DNA of 64,000 nt from Lachnospiraceae bacterium (GCA_017623295.1 JAGAPK010000025.1:1-64000); one strand, 5' to 3'; positions 26,300-36,702 are shown, counted from the stretch's first letter. The notes: generated by a model from the letters alone, not told the origin. Made by a program: numbers and translations.

Positions 26300-26350
26300 A
26301 AGAGTGGGCTTGCGAGTCCACTCTTTTCATGTGAAAGAAAATGAAAAGAG
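26300..26350 (+). promoter_or_regulatory. Possible attenuator in the rimP leader
   Basis: Hairpin 1 is an 11-bp stem (26300-26310 with 26315-26325) on a TGCG loop, followed by TTTTC, and looks like a terminator. Hairpin 2 is a perfect 10-bp stem (CTCTTTTCAT 26321-26330 with ATGAAAAGAG 26341-26350). They share bases 26321-26325, so they cannot both form fully; hairpin 2 also consumes the T-rich part. This is the geometry of a terminator and antiterminator pair. Confidence 0.55.
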
Positions 26351-26386
26351 CAGTTTGGCTTGTGCCACGAGAAAGGAAGGTAGCTG

Positions 26387-26851
26387 ATGTCTAAAAGAGA
26401 GACATACGAATCCCGAACAGAGAAACTGTTGCTCCCAATCGTAGAGAAATTTGGCGTGGAAATCTATGATGTGGAATATGTCAAAGAAGGAAGCGACTGG
26501 TATTTACGTGCTTATATCGATAAGCCGGGTGGAGTTAATATCAATGATTGTGAGAATGTAAGCCGTGCATTATCCGATGAGATGGATAGAGAAGATTTTA
26601 TTGAAGATGCTTATATTCTGGAAGTCAGCAGTCCGGGACTTGGCAGAACGTTGAAGAAAGACAAACATTTGGAAAAGAGTATTGGTGAAGAGGTGGAAAT
26701 CAGAACCTATAAACCAATTGATAAGCAGAAAGAGTTTCAGGGAATTTTGAAAGCTTTCGATGCACAGAGCATAACCATAGCAATAGAGGAAGAAGAAAAA
26801 GTATTTGCCAGAACAGATATCGCGTTAATCAGATTGGCGCTCAATTTTTAA
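26387..26851 (+). CDS. rimP: Ribosome maturation factor RimP
   Basis: 30S assembly factor, 154 aa. The N-terminal domain has the typical VEKFGVEIYDVEYVKEGSDW and INDCENVSRALSDEMD, then the conserved YILEVSSPGLGRTLKKDKHL; the C-terminal SH3-like domain follows. It is the first gene of the rimP-nusA-rnpM-ylxQ-infB-rbfA-nrnA-truB-ribF operon. GGAAGG precedes the ATG. Confidence 0.97.
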   Translation: MSKRETYESRTEKLLLPIVEKFGVEIYDVEYVKEGSDWYLRAYIDKPGGVNINDCENVSRALSDEMDREDFIEDAYILEVSSPGLGRTLKKDKHLEKSIGEEVEIRTYKPIDKQKEFQGILKAFDAQSITIAIEEEEKVFARTDIALIRLALNF

Positions 26852-26878
26852 GAGAAACCTAAAGGAGGATACCAGAAA

Positions 26879-28036
26879 ATGAATAAGGAATTGATGGAAG
26901 CATTGGATATTTTAGAGAAGGAGAAAGAAATCAGCAAAGAGACTTTGTTTGATGCGATTGAAAATTCTTTGATGACAGCTTGCAAGAACCATTTCGGTAA
27001 AGCAGATAACATTAAAGTAGAAATCGACAGAGATACATGTGACTTCTTATGTTATGCAGAAAAAGAAGTAGTAGAATCTGTGGATGATGTAGAAGATGAC
27101 TGTTTACAGATTACATTGGAAGATGCACAGAAGATTTCCAAGAAAGCAAAACTTGGCGATATGCTTCATGTAGAAATCAAATCCAAAGAATTCGGACGTA
27201 TTGCAACACAGAATGCAAAGAACGTTATTTTACAGAAGATTCGTGAGGAAGAAAGAAGCGTTATCTATAATCAGTATTTCGAGAAAGAAAAAGATGTTGT
27301 TACCGGTATTGTACAGCGTTATGTTGGAAGAAACATTTCCATCAATCTTGGAAAAACAGATGCTATTTTAAATGAAAGTGAACAGGTAAAAGGTGAAAAC
27401 TTCAAACCAACCGAAAGAATTAAGGTATATATTCTGGAAGTTAAGAATACACCAAAAGGACCGAGAATTTTGGTAAGCCGTACACATCCGGAATTAGTAA
27501 AAAGATTATTCGAGACAGAAGTAACAGAAATCAAAGATGGAACAGTGGAAATCATGAGCATTGCCAGAGAAGCAGGAAGCAGAACCAAAATGGCAGTTCG
27601 TTCCAACAATCCGAATGTAGATGCAGTTGGTGCTTGTGTTGGTTTAAATGGTGCAAGAGTAAATTCTATCGTTGATGAACTTCGCGGTGAGAAAATCGAT
27701 ATCATTAACTGGGATGATAATCCGGGTAACTTGATTCAGAATGCTTTATCTCCTGCTAAAATCGTTGCAGTATTTGCTGATCCGGATGAAAAAACAGCAA
27801 AAGTAGTAGTACCGGATTATCAGTTATCTCTTGCAATCGGTAAAGAAGGACAGAATGCAAGACTGGCAGCAAGACTGACAGGATACAAAATCGATATCAA
27901 GAGTGAAACACAGGCAAAAGATGCACCTGGTTTCCGTTATGAAGATTATGTATATGATGAAGAAGGCTACGAAGATGAAGAATATGATGAAGCATATGAA
28001 GGCGAAGAAGTAGCTGAGGCTGGAGCTGAAGAATAG
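26879..28036 (+). CDS. nusA: Transcription termination/antitermination factor NusA
   Basis: RNA polymerase-associated factor that controls pausing, termination and antitermination; 385 aa. It has the N-terminal polymerase-binding domain (1-125), an S1 domain ([20 protein letters not shown]) and two KH domains ([40 protein letters not shown]). The E. coli-type C-terminal acidic repeats are absent, as usual in Firmicutes; there is only an acidic Glu/Tyr tail ([19 protein letters not shown]). AGGAGG is near the ATG. NusA is a plausible agent of feedback on the leader hairpins upstream of rimP. Confidence 0.98.
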   Translation: MNKELMEALDILEKEKEISKETLFDAIENSLMTACKNHFGKADNIKVEIDRDTCDFLCYAEKEVVESVDDVEDDCLQITLEDAQKISKKAKLGDMLHVEIKSKEFGRIATQNAKNVILQKIREEERSVIYNQYFEKEKDVVTGIVQRYVGRNISINLGKTDAILNESEQVKGENFKPTERIKVYILEVKNTPKGPRILVSRTHPELVKRLFETEVTEIKDGTVEIMSIAREAGSRTKMAVRSNNPNVDAVGACVGLNGARVNSIVDELRGEKIDIINWDDNPGNLIQNALSPAKIVAVFADPDEKTAKVVVPDYQLSLAIGKEGQNARLAARLTGYKIDIKSETQAKDAPGFRYEDYVYDEEGYEDEEYDEAYEGEEVAEAGAEE

Positions 28037-28053
28037 AAAGGATTAAGATTTCT

Positions 28054-28329
28054 ATGGCAAAAAAAATTCCCATGAGACAATGTGTGGGTTGTGGAGAAAT
28101 GAAAAATAAAAAGGAAATGATGCGGGTACTTAAGACCGCAGAAGGTCCTATCGTATTAGATACAACCGGAAAAAAGAACGGAAGAGGCGCGTATCTTTGT
28201 ATGGAAAAAGAGTGTCTTGTGAAAGCAAGAAAAAACAAAGGCTTGGAGCGTTCCTTTAAAATGAGCATTCCGGATGAAATATACGAGAGTCTGGAAAAGG
28301 AGTTTGAAACAGATGTGCAAGGAGAATAA
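28054..28329 (+). CDS. rnpM: YlxR-family RNase P modulator RnpM
   Basis: A 91-aa YlxR protein; Firmicutes members bind RNA, and the B. subtilis one has been described as an RNase P modulator. The family motif MRQCVGCGEMKNKKEMMRVL and the later GRGAYLCMEKECLVKARKNK are intact, with four Cys (CVGC, LC, EC) arranged as in relatives. It overlaps the start of the next gene by 17 nt. Confidence 0.93.
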   Translation: MAKKIPMRQCVGCGEMKNKKEMMRVLKTAEGPIVLDTTGKKNGRGAYLCMEKECLVKARKNKGLERSFKMSIPDEIYESLEKEFETDVQGE

Positions 28330-28642
28330 ACCGGGAAGAGATAAGGTGTTATCCATGCTTGGTCTGGCAGCTCGTTCCAGAAATGTTGTCAGTGGAGGAT
28401 TTGCAACAGAGAATGCAGTAAAATCGGGAAAAGCATATCTGGTTATTATAGCAGAAGATGCTTCGGATAACACAAAAAAGAAGTTTCGGAATATGTGTGA
28501 ATTTTATGAAGTACCGTATTATCAATATGGCGAGATGGAGAATGTCGGTCATTCGATGGGCAAACAGGACAGAACATCTTTGGCAGTTACCGATGAGGGA
28601 TTTGCAAATTCGATACGGAAACATTTGGAAGATTCTAATTAG
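28313..28642 (+). CDS. L7Ae-family RNA-binding protein YlxQ
   Basis: A 109-aa protein of the L7Ae/L30e K-turn-binding family in the standard YlxQ position between rnpM and infB. Core: [20 protein letters not shown], then [20 protein letters not shown] and [21 protein letters not shown] place the start at ATG 28313, inside the end of rnpM, with AAGGAG about 10 nt upstream; upstream in-frame codons lack a site. It probably binds a structured RNA on or near the ribosome. Confidence 0.9.
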   Translation: MCKENKPGRDKVLSMLGLAARSRNVVSGGFATENAVKSGKAYLVIIAEDASDNTKKKFRNMCEFYEVPYYQYGEMENVGHSMGKQDRTSLAVTDEGFANSIRKHLEDSN

Positions 28643-28659
28643 TGATGGAGGTAGTGAGC

Positions 28660-31491
28660 ATGGCGAAAATGAAAGTACATGAGCTTGCAAAAGAGTTAGA
28701 TAAGCAGAGCAAAGAAATTATTGCTTTCTTACAGGATAAAGGATTTGAAGTAAAGGCTGCCCAGAGTTCAGTTGAAGATGATGCAATTGAACTGGTTCGT
28801 AAGCAGTTTGGAAATGGTGGAGCAAGTGCAGCACCGAAGGCTGAAGCAAAAGAAGAAGCAAAACAGCCGGAAACTGTGAAAACGGAAAATGTAGCAGAAA
28901 CAAAACAGCAGACAGAGAATAAGGCTGCGCAGGAAGAGAAATCTGCAGGTGGAGAAGAACCGAAGAAAAAGAAAAAGATTATCTTCGTAAGCAATCCGCA
29001 TAATTCTAAAATGCCTGGCGGAAAACAAAGTCAGGGCGGACAGAATAATCAGGGAAATAATGAGAGAAGACCGGCAGGTAATAACAACGGCGGTCGTCCG
29101 GTAGCACAGCAGCCGGCACCGCACAAGATTATTCGTCCGACACAGAAGCCGATTCCGGTAACAGCTGAACCATATGAAGTACGTCAGAAACAGCAGCAGG
29201 AACGTCGTATGGAACAAAAACAGCAGGAGAAGCAGGAAAGAGCAAATGCTCAGAACCAGAGCAGACCAAATGGTCAGGAAAGAAACAATAACCAGGAAAG
29301 AAATAACAATCAGGAAAGAAACAACAACCAGGAAAGAAACAATAATCAGGAAAGACCGCATAATAATGAAAATAGAAGAAATGAAGGTCAGAATCGCCAA
29401 GGTTATAACAATCATCAAGGCAACAACCGTAATGGGGGTGGTTCTTCAGATAATAACCGGGGCTATAACAATAGCGAACGTCCTCAGAGAGGAAATGGCG
29501 GATCGGACAATCGATTTAAAAAGGGTAACAACAACAAAGACTTTATGCCGGAGGCACCTATCAAGGAAGCTGAAAAGCACAGAGATGAAGAAAAACGTAG
29601 AATTAATCAGGAGAAAGACAAACGCTCTAAGAAAGATTTGATTTACGAAGAGGATGAAATCGGCGGAAAGAATCGTAGTAATAAAGCAGGTCGTTTTATC
29701 AAACCGGAGAAGAAAGTAGAAGCAGTTGTGGAAGAACAGATTAAGGTTATTACAATTCCAGAGTCTTTAACAATTAAAGAATTGGCAGATAAGATGAAAA
29801 TTCAGCCATCTGCTATTATTAAAAAGCTTTTTATGCAGGGACAAATCGTGACAGTAAACTCTGAAATTACTTTTGAAGATGCAGAGAATATCGCCATTGA
29901 TTATGAAATCATCTGTGAAAAAGAAGAAAAAATTGATGTGATTGAAGAACTTCTGAAAGAAGAAGAGGAAGATGAAAGCACTATGGTGTCAAGACCACCG
30001 GTTATCTGTGTTATGGGACACGTTGATCATGGTAAAACTTCTCTTTTGGATGCCATCCGTAAAACAAATGTAACGGATAAAGAAGCTGGTGGTATTACAC
30101 AGGCAATCGGTGCATATACCGTAACAGCAAACAATCAGAAGATTACTTTTCTTGATACACCGGGACACGAAGCGTTTACAGCAATGCGTATGCGTGGTGC
30201 TAACTCTACTGATATTGCAGTTTTAGTAGTAGCGGCTGATGATGGTGTTATGCCACAGACAGTAGAAGCAATTAACCATGCGAAGGCAGCAGGCATTGAA
30301 ATCATTGTTGCAGTAAACAAGATTGATAAGCCAAATGCAAACATTGACCGTGTAAAACAGGAAATGACAGAGTACGAACTGATTCCGGTAGATTGGGGCG
30401 GATCAACAGAGTTTGTTCCGGTTTCTGCAAAATCCGGCGAAGGTATTGATACCTTGCTTGAAACTATTCTTTTGACCGCAGAAATTCTGGAATTAAAGGC
30501 TAATCCAAACCGTAATGCAAGAGGTCTTGTTATTGAGGCAGAACTTGATAAAGGACGTGGACCGGTTGCGACTGTTTTGGTACAGAAAGGTACACTTCAT
30601 GTTGGAGATTTCATTTCCGCAGGAGCAAGTCACGGTAAAGTAAGAGCAATGGTTGATGATAAGGGAAGAAGAGTAAAAGAAGCAACTCCTTCCACTCCGG
30701 TTGAAATTCTTGGTCTTTCTGATGTACCAAGTGCTGGCGAAGTGTTCATCGTTCATGAAAATGATAAATCTGCAAAATCATATGCAGAAACTTATAAGGC
30801 ACAGCATAAAGAAGAAATGCTTGCAGATACTAAGACAAGAATGTCTCTGGATGATTTGTTCAGCCAGATTCAGGAGGGTAATCTGAAAGAACTCAACCTG
30901 ATTGTCAAAGCAGACGTACAGGGTAGTGTGGAAGCCGTAAAACAGAGCTTGATGAAACTTTCTAATGATGAAGTTGTTGTAAAATGTATTCATGGTGGCG
31001 TTGGTGCTATCAACGAATCTGACGTTACACTTGCTTCTGCATCTTCTGCAATCATTATCGGTTTCAATGTCAGAGTAGATGCAACTGCAAAGGCAACAGC
31101 AGAACGTGAAGGCGTCGACGTAAGACTTTATAAAGTTATTTATCAGGCAATCGAAGATATCGAAGCAGCTATGAAGGGTATGTTAGACCCTGTTTATGAA
31201 GAAAAAGTTATCGGTCATGCAGAAGTTCGTCAGATTTTCAAAGCTTCCGCAATTGGTAATATCGCCGGTTCTTATGTACTTGACGGCGAATTCAAGAGAG
31301 GCTGCAAGATTCGTATTACCAGAGAAGGCGAGCAGATTTACGAGGGTGAGTTAGCTTCCTTGAAGAGATTCAAAGATGATGTTAAAGAAGTAAAAGCAGG
31401 TTTCGAATGCGGTCTTGTATTTGACGGTTTCGATAAGATGCAGGAGCTTGATATCGTAGAAGCATATATTATGGTAGAAGTACCAAGATAG
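28660..31491 (+). CDS. infB: Translation initiation factor IF-2
   Basis: GTPase that brings initiator tRNA to the ribosome; 943 aa, a long form. An N-terminal IF2_N motif ([20 protein letters not shown]) is followed by about 270 residues of low-complexity Q/N/R/G/E sequence, including QERNNN repeats, and a second IF2_N region ([20 protein letters not shown]). The GTPase has [22 protein letters not shown] and AVNKIDKP; beta-barrel and C1/C2 domains follow. ATG 28660 has GGAGG 8 nt upstream and is preferred over the nearby GTG codons. The middle of a conserved operon. Confidence 0.98.
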   Translation: MAKMKVHELAKELDKQSKEIIAFLQDKGFEVKAAQSSVEDDAIELVRKQFGNGGASAAPKAEAKEEAKQPETVKTENVAETKQQTENKAAQEEKSAGGEEPKKKKKIIFVSNPHNSKMPGGKQSQGGQNNQGNNERRPAGNNNGGRPVAQQPAPHKIIRPTQKPIPVTAEPYEVRQKQQQERRMEQKQQEKQERANAQNQSRPNGQERNNNQERNNNQERNNNQERNNNQERPHNNENRRNEGQNRQGYNNHQGNNRNGGGSSDNNRGYNNSERPQRGNGGSDNRFKKGNNNKDFMPEAPIKEAEKHRDEEKRRINQEKDKRSKKDLIYEEDEIGGKNRSNKAGRFIKPEKKVEAVVEEQIKVITIPESLTIKELADKMKIQPSAIIKKLFMQGQIVTVNSEITFEDAENIAIDYEIICEKEEKIDVIEELLKEEEEDESTMVSRPPVICVMGHVDHGKTSLLDAIRKTNVTDKEAGGITQAIGAYTVTANNQKITFLDTPGHEAFTAMRMRGANSTDIAVLVVAADDGVMPQTVEAINHAKAAGIEIIVAVNKIDKPNANIDRVKQEMTEYELIPVDWGGSTEFVPVSAKSGEGIDTLLETILLTAEILELKANPNRNARGLVIEAELDKGRGPVATVLVQKGTLHVGDFISAGASHGKVRAMVDDKGRRVKEATPSTPVEILGLSDVPSAGEVFIVHENDKSAKSYAETYKAQHKEEMLADTKTRMSLDDLFSQIQEGNLKELNLIVKADVQGSVEAVKQSLMKLSNDEVVVKCIHGGVGAINESDVTLASASSAIIIGFNVRVDATAKATAEREGVDVRLYKVIYQAIEDIEAAMKGMLDPVYEEKVIGHAEVRQIFKASAIGNIAGSYVLDGEFKRGCKIRITREGEQIYEGELASLKRFKDDVKEVKAGFECGLVFDGFDKMQELDIVEAYIMVEVPR
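29275..29355 (+). repeat. 18-bp tandem repeats inside infB
   Basis: Four 18-bp units (from 29275, 29293, 29311 and 29329), each encoding QERNNN, are followed by a partial fifth. Copies differ only at synonymous AAT/AAC positions. They extend the disordered arm of IF-2 and keep the frame when copy number changes. Confidence 0.9.
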
Positions 31492-31517
31492 GATAGAAGA
31501 AAAGAAAGGAACAGCGT

Positions 31518-31898
31518 ATGCGTAAAAACAGTATTAAAAATACCCGTATTAACGGTGAAGTGCAGCGCGTTTTGGCAGAAATCATTCGTGGGGAAATCAA
31601 AGACCCACGAATTGGTGAGCTGACATCTGTTGTAGCAGTAGAAGTAGCTCCGGATTTGAAAACCTGCAAAACATGGATTAGCGTGTTCGGCGATGAAAAG
31701 GCACAGGAAGATACTCTTGCAGGACTTAACAGTGCAGAAGGCTTTATTCGTAACCAACTTGCAAGAAAATTAAATCTGCGCAATACACCACAGATACGGT
31801 TTATTATGGATCAGTCCATTGCATATGGTGTTACCATGTCAAAACTGATTGATGATGTAAATGAGGCAATTCCAGAACGAGAAGAGGCAGAGGAATGA
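31518..31898 (+). CDS. rbfA: Ribosome-binding factor A
   Basis: KH-like 30S maturation factor, 126 aa. Typical segments are NTRINGEVQRVLAEIIRGEI, KDPRIGELTSVVAVEVAPDL and LRNTPQIRFIMDQSIAYGVT. It overlaps nrnA by 4 nt (ATGA). Confidence 0.96.
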   Translation: MRKNSIKNTRINGEVQRVLAEIIRGEIKDPRIGELTSVVAVEVAPDLKTCKTWISVFGDEKAQEDTLAGLNSAEGFIRNQLARKLNLRNTPQIRFIMDQSIAYGVTMSKLIDDVNEAIPEREEAEE

Positions 31899-32842
31899 AA
31901 ATCATAGAAGAAGTAAAGGATGCAAAAACCATAGGTATTAGTGGTCATATCAGACCGGATGGTGACTGTGTCGGTTCTGTTATGAGCTTATATCTTTATT
32001 TGAAAAAGGAGTTACCGGATGCGCAGATAGATGTATATCTGGAACAACCGGCAGATATTTTTGGATGTATTAAGGATATCGATAAAATTCATACCGATTT
32101 TGAAACAGATATCATATATGATGTTTTTCTGGCATTGGATTGTAACACTGACCGTCTGGGCGGAGCACAACCACTTTTTGAAAAAGCAGGAAAAAAAATC
32201 AATATTGATCACCACATCAGCAATCATGGATGTGGTGATGTGAATATCGTAGAACCGGAAAGAAGCTCTACTTGTGAATTGCTATATGAGTTGATGGATG
32301 CAACAAAAATTGATGAAGAAATTGCAAAAGCACTTTATATTGGAATCATCCATGACTGCGGTGTTTTCCAGTATTCCAATACATCACCAAGAACTTTTCA
32401 AATCGCGGCAGAGTTAATTAAATTTGGATTTGATTTTCCTAAATTGATTGATGAAACCTTTTATGAAAAGACTTATGTTCAGAGTCAGATTATGGGCAGA
32501 GCGATTTTGGAAAGTATCCGGTTTATGGATGGAAAGTGTATTGTCAGTATGGTAGATAAAAGGACAATGGACTTTTATCAGGCCGGACCAAAGGATTTAG
32601 ATGGTATTGTTAACCAGCTTCGTATTGTAAAAGGTGTGGAATGTGCCATTTTTATGTATGAAGTCGGACCGATGGAATATAAAGTAAGTCTGCGTTCCTG
32701 CGGTAAAGTGGATGTGGCAGCAGTTGCCATGCAGTTTGGTGGCGGTGGTCATGTACGGGCAGCAGGCTGTACCATGAATGGTACATACCATGACAATATC
32801 AATAACCTGTCTAAATGCATAGAAGAACAACTGTTATTTTAA
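31895..32842 (+). CDS. nrnA: DHH-family oligoribonuclease / pAp phosphatase NrnA
   Basis: Manganese phosphoesterase that degrades short RNA and 3'-phosphoadenosine 5'-phosphate; 315 aa. DHH-domain motifs are SGHIRPDGDCVGSVMSLYLY, FLALDCNTDRLG, INIDHHISNHGCGD and IGIIHDCGVFQYSNTSPRTF; the DHHA1 domain ends with the substrate loop QFGGGGHVRAAGCTM. The start overlaps the rbfA stop. In a c-di-GMP-using cell NrnA would also clear pGpG left by HD-GYP or EAL enzymes. Confidence 0.93.
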   Translation: MKIIEEVKDAKTIGISGHIRPDGDCVGSVMSLYLYLKKELPDAQIDVYLEQPADIFGCIKDIDKIHTDFETDIIYDVFLALDCNTDRLGGAQPLFEKAGKKINIDHHISNHGCGDVNIVEPERSSTCELLYELMDATKIDEEIAKALYIGIIHDCGVFQYSNTSPRTFQIAAELIKFGFDFPKLIDETFYEKTYVQSQIMGRAILESIRFMDGKCIVSMVDKRTMDFYQAGPKDLDGIVNQLRIVKGVECAIFMYEVGPMEYKVSLRSCGKVDVAAVAMQFGGGGHVRAAGCTMNGTYHDNINNLSKCIEEQLLF

Positions 32843-32855
32843 TTCGGAGAAAAGA

Positions 32856-33800
32856 ATGTATCACGGAATTATTAATATTTATAAAGAAGCTGGCTTCACA
32901 TCGCATGATGTGGTAGCCAAGCTACGCGGTATTTTAAAACAGAAAAAAATAGGGCATACAGGAACGCTTGACCCGGATGCGGTGGGAGTGCTTCCTGTAT
33001 GTTTGGGTTCAGGGACAAGACTTTGTGATATGCTGACGGATAAGACTAAAGAGTATGTAGCAGAGCTTCGACTTGGCGTGACAACGGATACACAGGATAT
33101 GTCCGGCACAATTTTGACACAGAAAGAAGTGACGGTATCAGAAGAACAGGTCGAAAATGCAGTTCACAGCTTTCAGGGAAGCTATGAACAGGTTCCTCCT
33201 ATGTATTCGGCATTGAAAGTAAATGGGAAGAAATTATACGAGCTGGCACGAGAGGGCAAGGAAGTAGAGCGTAAAGCCAGAACAGTACAAATAGAAGAAA
33301 TTGAAATTTTGCAGATAGAATTACCAATCGTGAAAATGCGTGTTCAATGCTCCAAAGGAACATATATCAGAACGTTGTGCGATGATATTGGCGCAAAGCT
33401 CGGTTGTGGAGGCGCAATGCAGTCTTTGCAAAGAACCAGAGTAGGAAGCTTTCGAATAGAAGCGGCACTGACACTTGCGCAGGTAGAAAAACTGCGTGAT
33501 GAAGATAAAATAACACAAGCTATTGTTTCGGTAGATGAAGTATTTGCAGACCTGAAAGCTGTTGTAGTTCTGCGAGAGTTTCAGAAGTTTATCGAAAACG
33601 GCAACTGCTTTTTGCAAAGGGATTTAAAACAGAATATAGAATCCGGTTCGAGATGTAGTAAAAAGCAGTCAGAAGAATACAGGCAGGACGAACAAGTGCG
33701 TGTTTATGATGAAACAGGCAGGTTTTATGGTATCTATCGCTACGAGAAAGAAAAAGGGATGTTTTATCCGGTGAAAATGTTTCTTTCACGGGGAGAATAG
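32856..33800 (+). CDS. truB: tRNA pseudouridine 55 synthase
   Basis: Makes pseudouridine 55 in the tRNA T loop; 314 aa. The catalytic Asp is in KIGHTGTLDPDAVGVLPVCL; other motifs are YHGIINIYKEAGFTSHDVVA, QVPPMYSALKVNGKKLYELA and CSKGTYIRTLCDDIGAKLGC. The C-terminal part is a PUA-like extension. GGAG lies close to the ATG. Part of the nusA-infB operon. Confidence 0.96.
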   Translation: MYHGIINIYKEAGFTSHDVVAKLRGILKQKKIGHTGTLDPDAVGVLPVCLGSGTRLCDMLTDKTKEYVAELRLGVTTDTQDMSGTILTQKEVTVSEEQVENAVHSFQGSYEQVPPMYSALKVNGKKLYELAREGKEVERKARTVQIEEIEILQIELPIVKMRVQCSKGTYIRTLCDDIGAKLGCGGAMQSLQRTRVGSFRIEAALTLAQVEKLRDEDKITQAIVSVDEVFADLKAVVVLREFQKFIENGNCFLQRDLKQNIESGSRCSKKQSEEYRQDEQVRVYDETGRFYGIYRYEKEKGMFYPVKMFLSRGE

Positions 33801-33859
33801 TGTGAAAAGGGATTTTCATATGCTTCATGGAAGATGGATTTGGAAAGGCATGATAATTG

Positions 33860-34804
33860 ATGCAGATTATACAGGGAACAACAGATTTTAAATTGCAGAA
33901 AAAAAGCGCGGTTGCTATCGGTAAATTTGATGGGATTCATTTAGGACATCAACAACTGCTTGCTAAAGTAATGGAGCAGAAGAAAAATGGACTTCTGGCA
34001 GTTATTTTTACATTTGATCCGTCGCCGGCAGCATTGTTTGGCGGTCAATTGATGAAAGAATTGATGACCAAAGAAGAAAAACGAACGGTTTTTGAACAGA
34101 TGGGAATTGATGTGTTAATTGAATTCCCATTAACATTTGAAACCGCAGCAACGGAACCGGAATGTTTTGTCAAAGAATATTTATCTAAAAAATTGCAGGC
34201 AGCCGTCATTGCGGCCGGAACTGATTTATCTTTTGGAAAAAAGGGCGCCGGAAATGCAGTATTGCTGCAAAGTCTTGCAAAAGAATGTGGTTATCAGGTG
34301 GAAATTATTGATAAAGTCAGCCTTGAAGGGGAAGAAATCAGTTCTACACTTACCAGAGAAGCGGTTGAAAAGGGCGAGATGGAAAAGGTAACAGCATTGC
34401 TTGGAACGCCATATAAGGTACAGGGAATTGTAGAACATGGAAGAAAACTTGGCAGAACACTTGGGATGCCCACAGTCAATATTGTGCCACAGGAAGGTAA
34501 GCTTTTGCCACCCAATGGTGTCTATTATTCTAAAGTCTGTCTGGACGGCAGAGAATATCCGGCAATTTCCAACATTGGTTACAAACCGACTGTCAGTGAT
34601 GTGGAAATTCTTGGCGTAGAAACATATCTTTATGATTTTGATGCGGATATTTATGGGAAAGAAATTGTGGTTGAATTGCTTTCTTTTAAACGACCGGAAA
34701 TGAAATTTGACGGCGTAGAGGCGTTAAAGCAGCAGATACACATAGATATGGAAGAAGGACTTTCTTATCACAATCTTAACAAAAGTAAAGTTGAGGTAAA
34801 GTAA
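33860..34804 (+). CDS. ribF: Bifunctional riboflavin kinase / FAD synthetase
   Basis: Converts riboflavin to FMN and then FAD; 314 aa. The N-terminal adenylyltransferase shows VAIGKFDGIHLGHQQLL and ISSTLTREAVEKGEM; the C-terminal kinase shows GRTLGMPTVNIVP, LLPPNGVYYSKV and ISNIGYKPTV. ATG 33860 is preferred over an adjacent TTG. It is the last gene of the nusA-infB operon, the usual place after truB. No FMN riboswitch is visible upstream. Confidence 0.95.
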   Translation: MQIIQGTTDFKLQKKSAVAIGKFDGIHLGHQQLLAKVMEQKKNGLLAVIFTFDPSPAALFGGQLMKELMTKEEKRTVFEQMGIDVLIEFPLTFETAATEPECFVKEYLSKKLQAAVIAAGTDLSFGKKGAGNAVLLQSLAKECGYQVEIIDKVSLEGEEISSTLTREAVEKGEMEKVTALLGTPYKVQGIVEHGRKLGRTLGMPTVNIVPQEGKLLPPNGVYYSKVCLDGREYPAISNIGYKPTVSDVEILGVETYLYDFDADIYGKEIVVELLSFKRPEMKFDGVEALKQQIHIDMEEGLSYHNLNKSKVEVK

Positions 34805-34829
34805 AAGTAAATCAAAAGTAAAATAGGAC

Positions 34830-34859
34830 TTGCCAGAGGACATACTTTATTGTTACAAT
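34830..34859 (+). promoter_or_regulatory. Promoter of the Na/Pi cotransporter gene
   Basis: TTGCCA (34830-34835), 18 bp and TACAAT (34854-34859), about 58 bp upstream of the start. Confidence 0.55.
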
Positions 34860-34916
34860 AAATTTGTATGTGGATTGGGGAAGATAGATACACTACAAAG
34901 GGGCAAAGGATAAAGT

Positions 34917-36548
34917 ATGAGCTTAGAAATTATTCTTTCAATGGCAGGCGGCTTAGGTCTCTTTCTCTTCGGTATGAAGTTGATGAGTGACAGTATTGAG
35001 AAAGTCGCAGGCGCGAAGTTAAGACAGATTTTAGAACAGTTAACAACCAACCGGTTTATGGGTATTCTGGTCGGTACTATTTTTACTGCGATTGTACAAT
35101 CATCTTCCGCATGTACGGTTATGGTTGTCAGTTTCGTTAATTCCGGTTTGATGAACTTGTATCAGGCGGCGGGAGTTATCTTTGGTGCCAATATCGGTAC
35201 AACAATTACGTCATTGTTAGTTTCCTTTAAATTAGAAAAAATTGCACCGGCAGTCTTGTTAATTGGTGTAATCATGATAATGTTCACGAAGAAACAGAAG
35301 GTTATTAAACTTGGTGAAACAATTATAGGTTTTGGTATTCTTTTCATGGGCCTTAGCACTATGTCGGGAGCAATGTCCGGTATGAAAGATTCACCGGCGG
35401 TACTTGAAATGTTCGCATCTTTGCAGGTGCCGATTATGGCGGTGCTTCTGGGCTTTGTAGTAACGGCTATTATTCAGAGCTCTTCGGTAACAGTCAGTAT
35501 TCTGGTACTTTTGGCGAATCAGGGACTTTTGGGACTGGATATGTGTCTGTTTACGATTCTTGGCTGTAATATGGGTTCCTGTGTTTCTGCTTTGCTTGCA
35601 TCTTTAGTTGGTAAGAAGGATGCCAAAAGAGCGGCAACCATCCATTTTGCATTTAATATTATCGGGACAGCGATTGTGTTTATTATATTCTCACTTGGTA
35701 TTGACCAGATTTTGGTTGTTTTAGGACAGGCAGCAAATCATGATGCGGGTCGTACTGTTGCGTTTGCACATATTTGTGTGAAAGTATTTCAGGTTATTAT
35801 CCTGACACCATTTATGAATGGAATTGTGAAACTGACCTATCTGATTATTCCGGGGGATGATCATAAGGTTGGTTATCGTGACAGCTATCAGCTCAAATAT
35901 ATTGGTGAAAAGGTTGTTTTAAACCCGGCTACTGCGATGGTAGAGGTTATCAAGGAATTAGATCGTATGGCATCTTTGGCAAGTGAAAATCTGAATCGTG
36001 CCATGAATGCACTGATTACCTTGGATGAAGAGGAAATTGAAGAAGTAGATGAAGTAGAGAAAAATATTGATTTTCTTAGTCATGCTATTTCAGATTATTT
36101 GGTAAAAATCAACCAGACAACCCTTCCAATCGAAGATATGAAGTTGATAGGTGGTTTGTTTCATGTGGTAAATGATATTGAACGAATCGGTGATCATGCA
36201 GAAAATATTGCTGATTCTGCAAGACGTAGAATTGAGACAGGAGTTTCATTCAGTAAAGAAGCTCAGGCGGAACTTGGTAATATGTTAGACATGGTTAACA
36301 CGATATTGCGCTTTTCGATGGAGATGTTCGCAAATAGTACGGAAGAGCATGTGGAAGATATTCGCAATCTGGAAGAGGCAATTGACGAGAAAGAGAAAGA
36401 ATTACAGAAGAAACATCTTAATCGTCTGACGAATAATGAATGTACACCGGAAGCGGGCGTTATTTTCTCTGACATTGTTTCCGGGCTGGAAAGAATTGCG
36501 GACCATGCAACAAATATTGCTTTTTCAACCGTTGGGGTAGATAGCTAA
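34917..36548 (+). CDS. Na+/phosphate cotransporter with PhoU-like tail
   Basis: Membrane symporter of the NptA/PNaS family, 543 aa. The transmembrane half (about 1-310) has the two inverted QSSS repeats, TAIVQSSSACTVMVVSF and TAIIQSSSVTVSILVLL, which form the substrate site. The cytoplasmic half (about 340-540) is a PhoU-like helical domain (DRMASLASENLNRAMNALI, ERIGDHAENIADSARRRI, LERIADHATNIAFSTVG). The distal location of ppk1 and ppx in this window gives a phosphate-storage context, but they are 20 kb away. It stands alone between its promoter and terminator. Confidence 0.93.
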   Translation: MSLEIILSMAGGLGLFLFGMKLMSDSIEKVAGAKLRQILEQLTTNRFMGILVGTIFTAIVQSSSACTVMVVSFVNSGLMNLYQAAGVIFGANIGTTITSLLVSFKLEKIAPAVLLIGVIMIMFTKKQKVIKLGETIIGFGILFMGLSTMSGAMSGMKDSPAVLEMFASLQVPIMAVLLGFVVTAIIQSSSVTVSILVLLANQGLLGLDMCLFTILGCNMGSCVSALLASLVGKKDAKRAATIHFAFNIIGTAIVFIIFSLGIDQILVVLGQAANHDAGRTVAFAHICVKVFQVIILTPFMNGIVKLTYLIIPGDDHKVGYRDSYQLKYIGEKVVLNPATAMVEVIKELDRMASLASENLNRAMNALITLDEEEIEEVDEVEKNIDFLSHAISDYLVKINQTTLPIEDMKLIGGLFHVVNDIERIGDHAENIADSARRRIETGVSFSKEAQAELGNMLDMVNTILRFSMEMFANSTEEHVEDIRNLEEAIDEKEKELQKKHLNRLTNNECTPEAGVIFSDIVSGLERIADHATNIAFSTVGVDS

Positions 36549-36594
36549 TAAATAGAAGCAACTAATATAAAAGTAAATAGAAGTAAATGAAAGT

Positions 36595-36629
36595 AAGAAA
36601 AGTCTTTGCCTGTGGCAGAGACTTTTCTT
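36595..36629 (+). terminator. Terminator after the Na/Pi cotransporter gene
   Basis: A 16-bp stem (36595-36610 with 36614-36629, one G-T pair) on a 3-nt loop; the right arm ends CTTTTCTT. Confidence 0.75.
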
Positions 36630-36702
36630 ATGAAAAAATGCGTGATAACAGGGAATGCACAGAATGGTAAATGTGGTAATATTGTGAAATTCCGTACTTT
36701 TA

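Noticed and set aside
29275..29355. Regular 18-bp repeats considered as a CRISPR array
   Set aside because: The units are contiguous with no spacers and encode QERNNN in frame within infB.
28768..29418. A 216-aa hydrophobic minus-strand frame resembling a membrane protein
   Set aside because: It is antisense to the Q/N/K-rich low-complexity arm of IF-2, which explains its Ile/Leu/Phe content.
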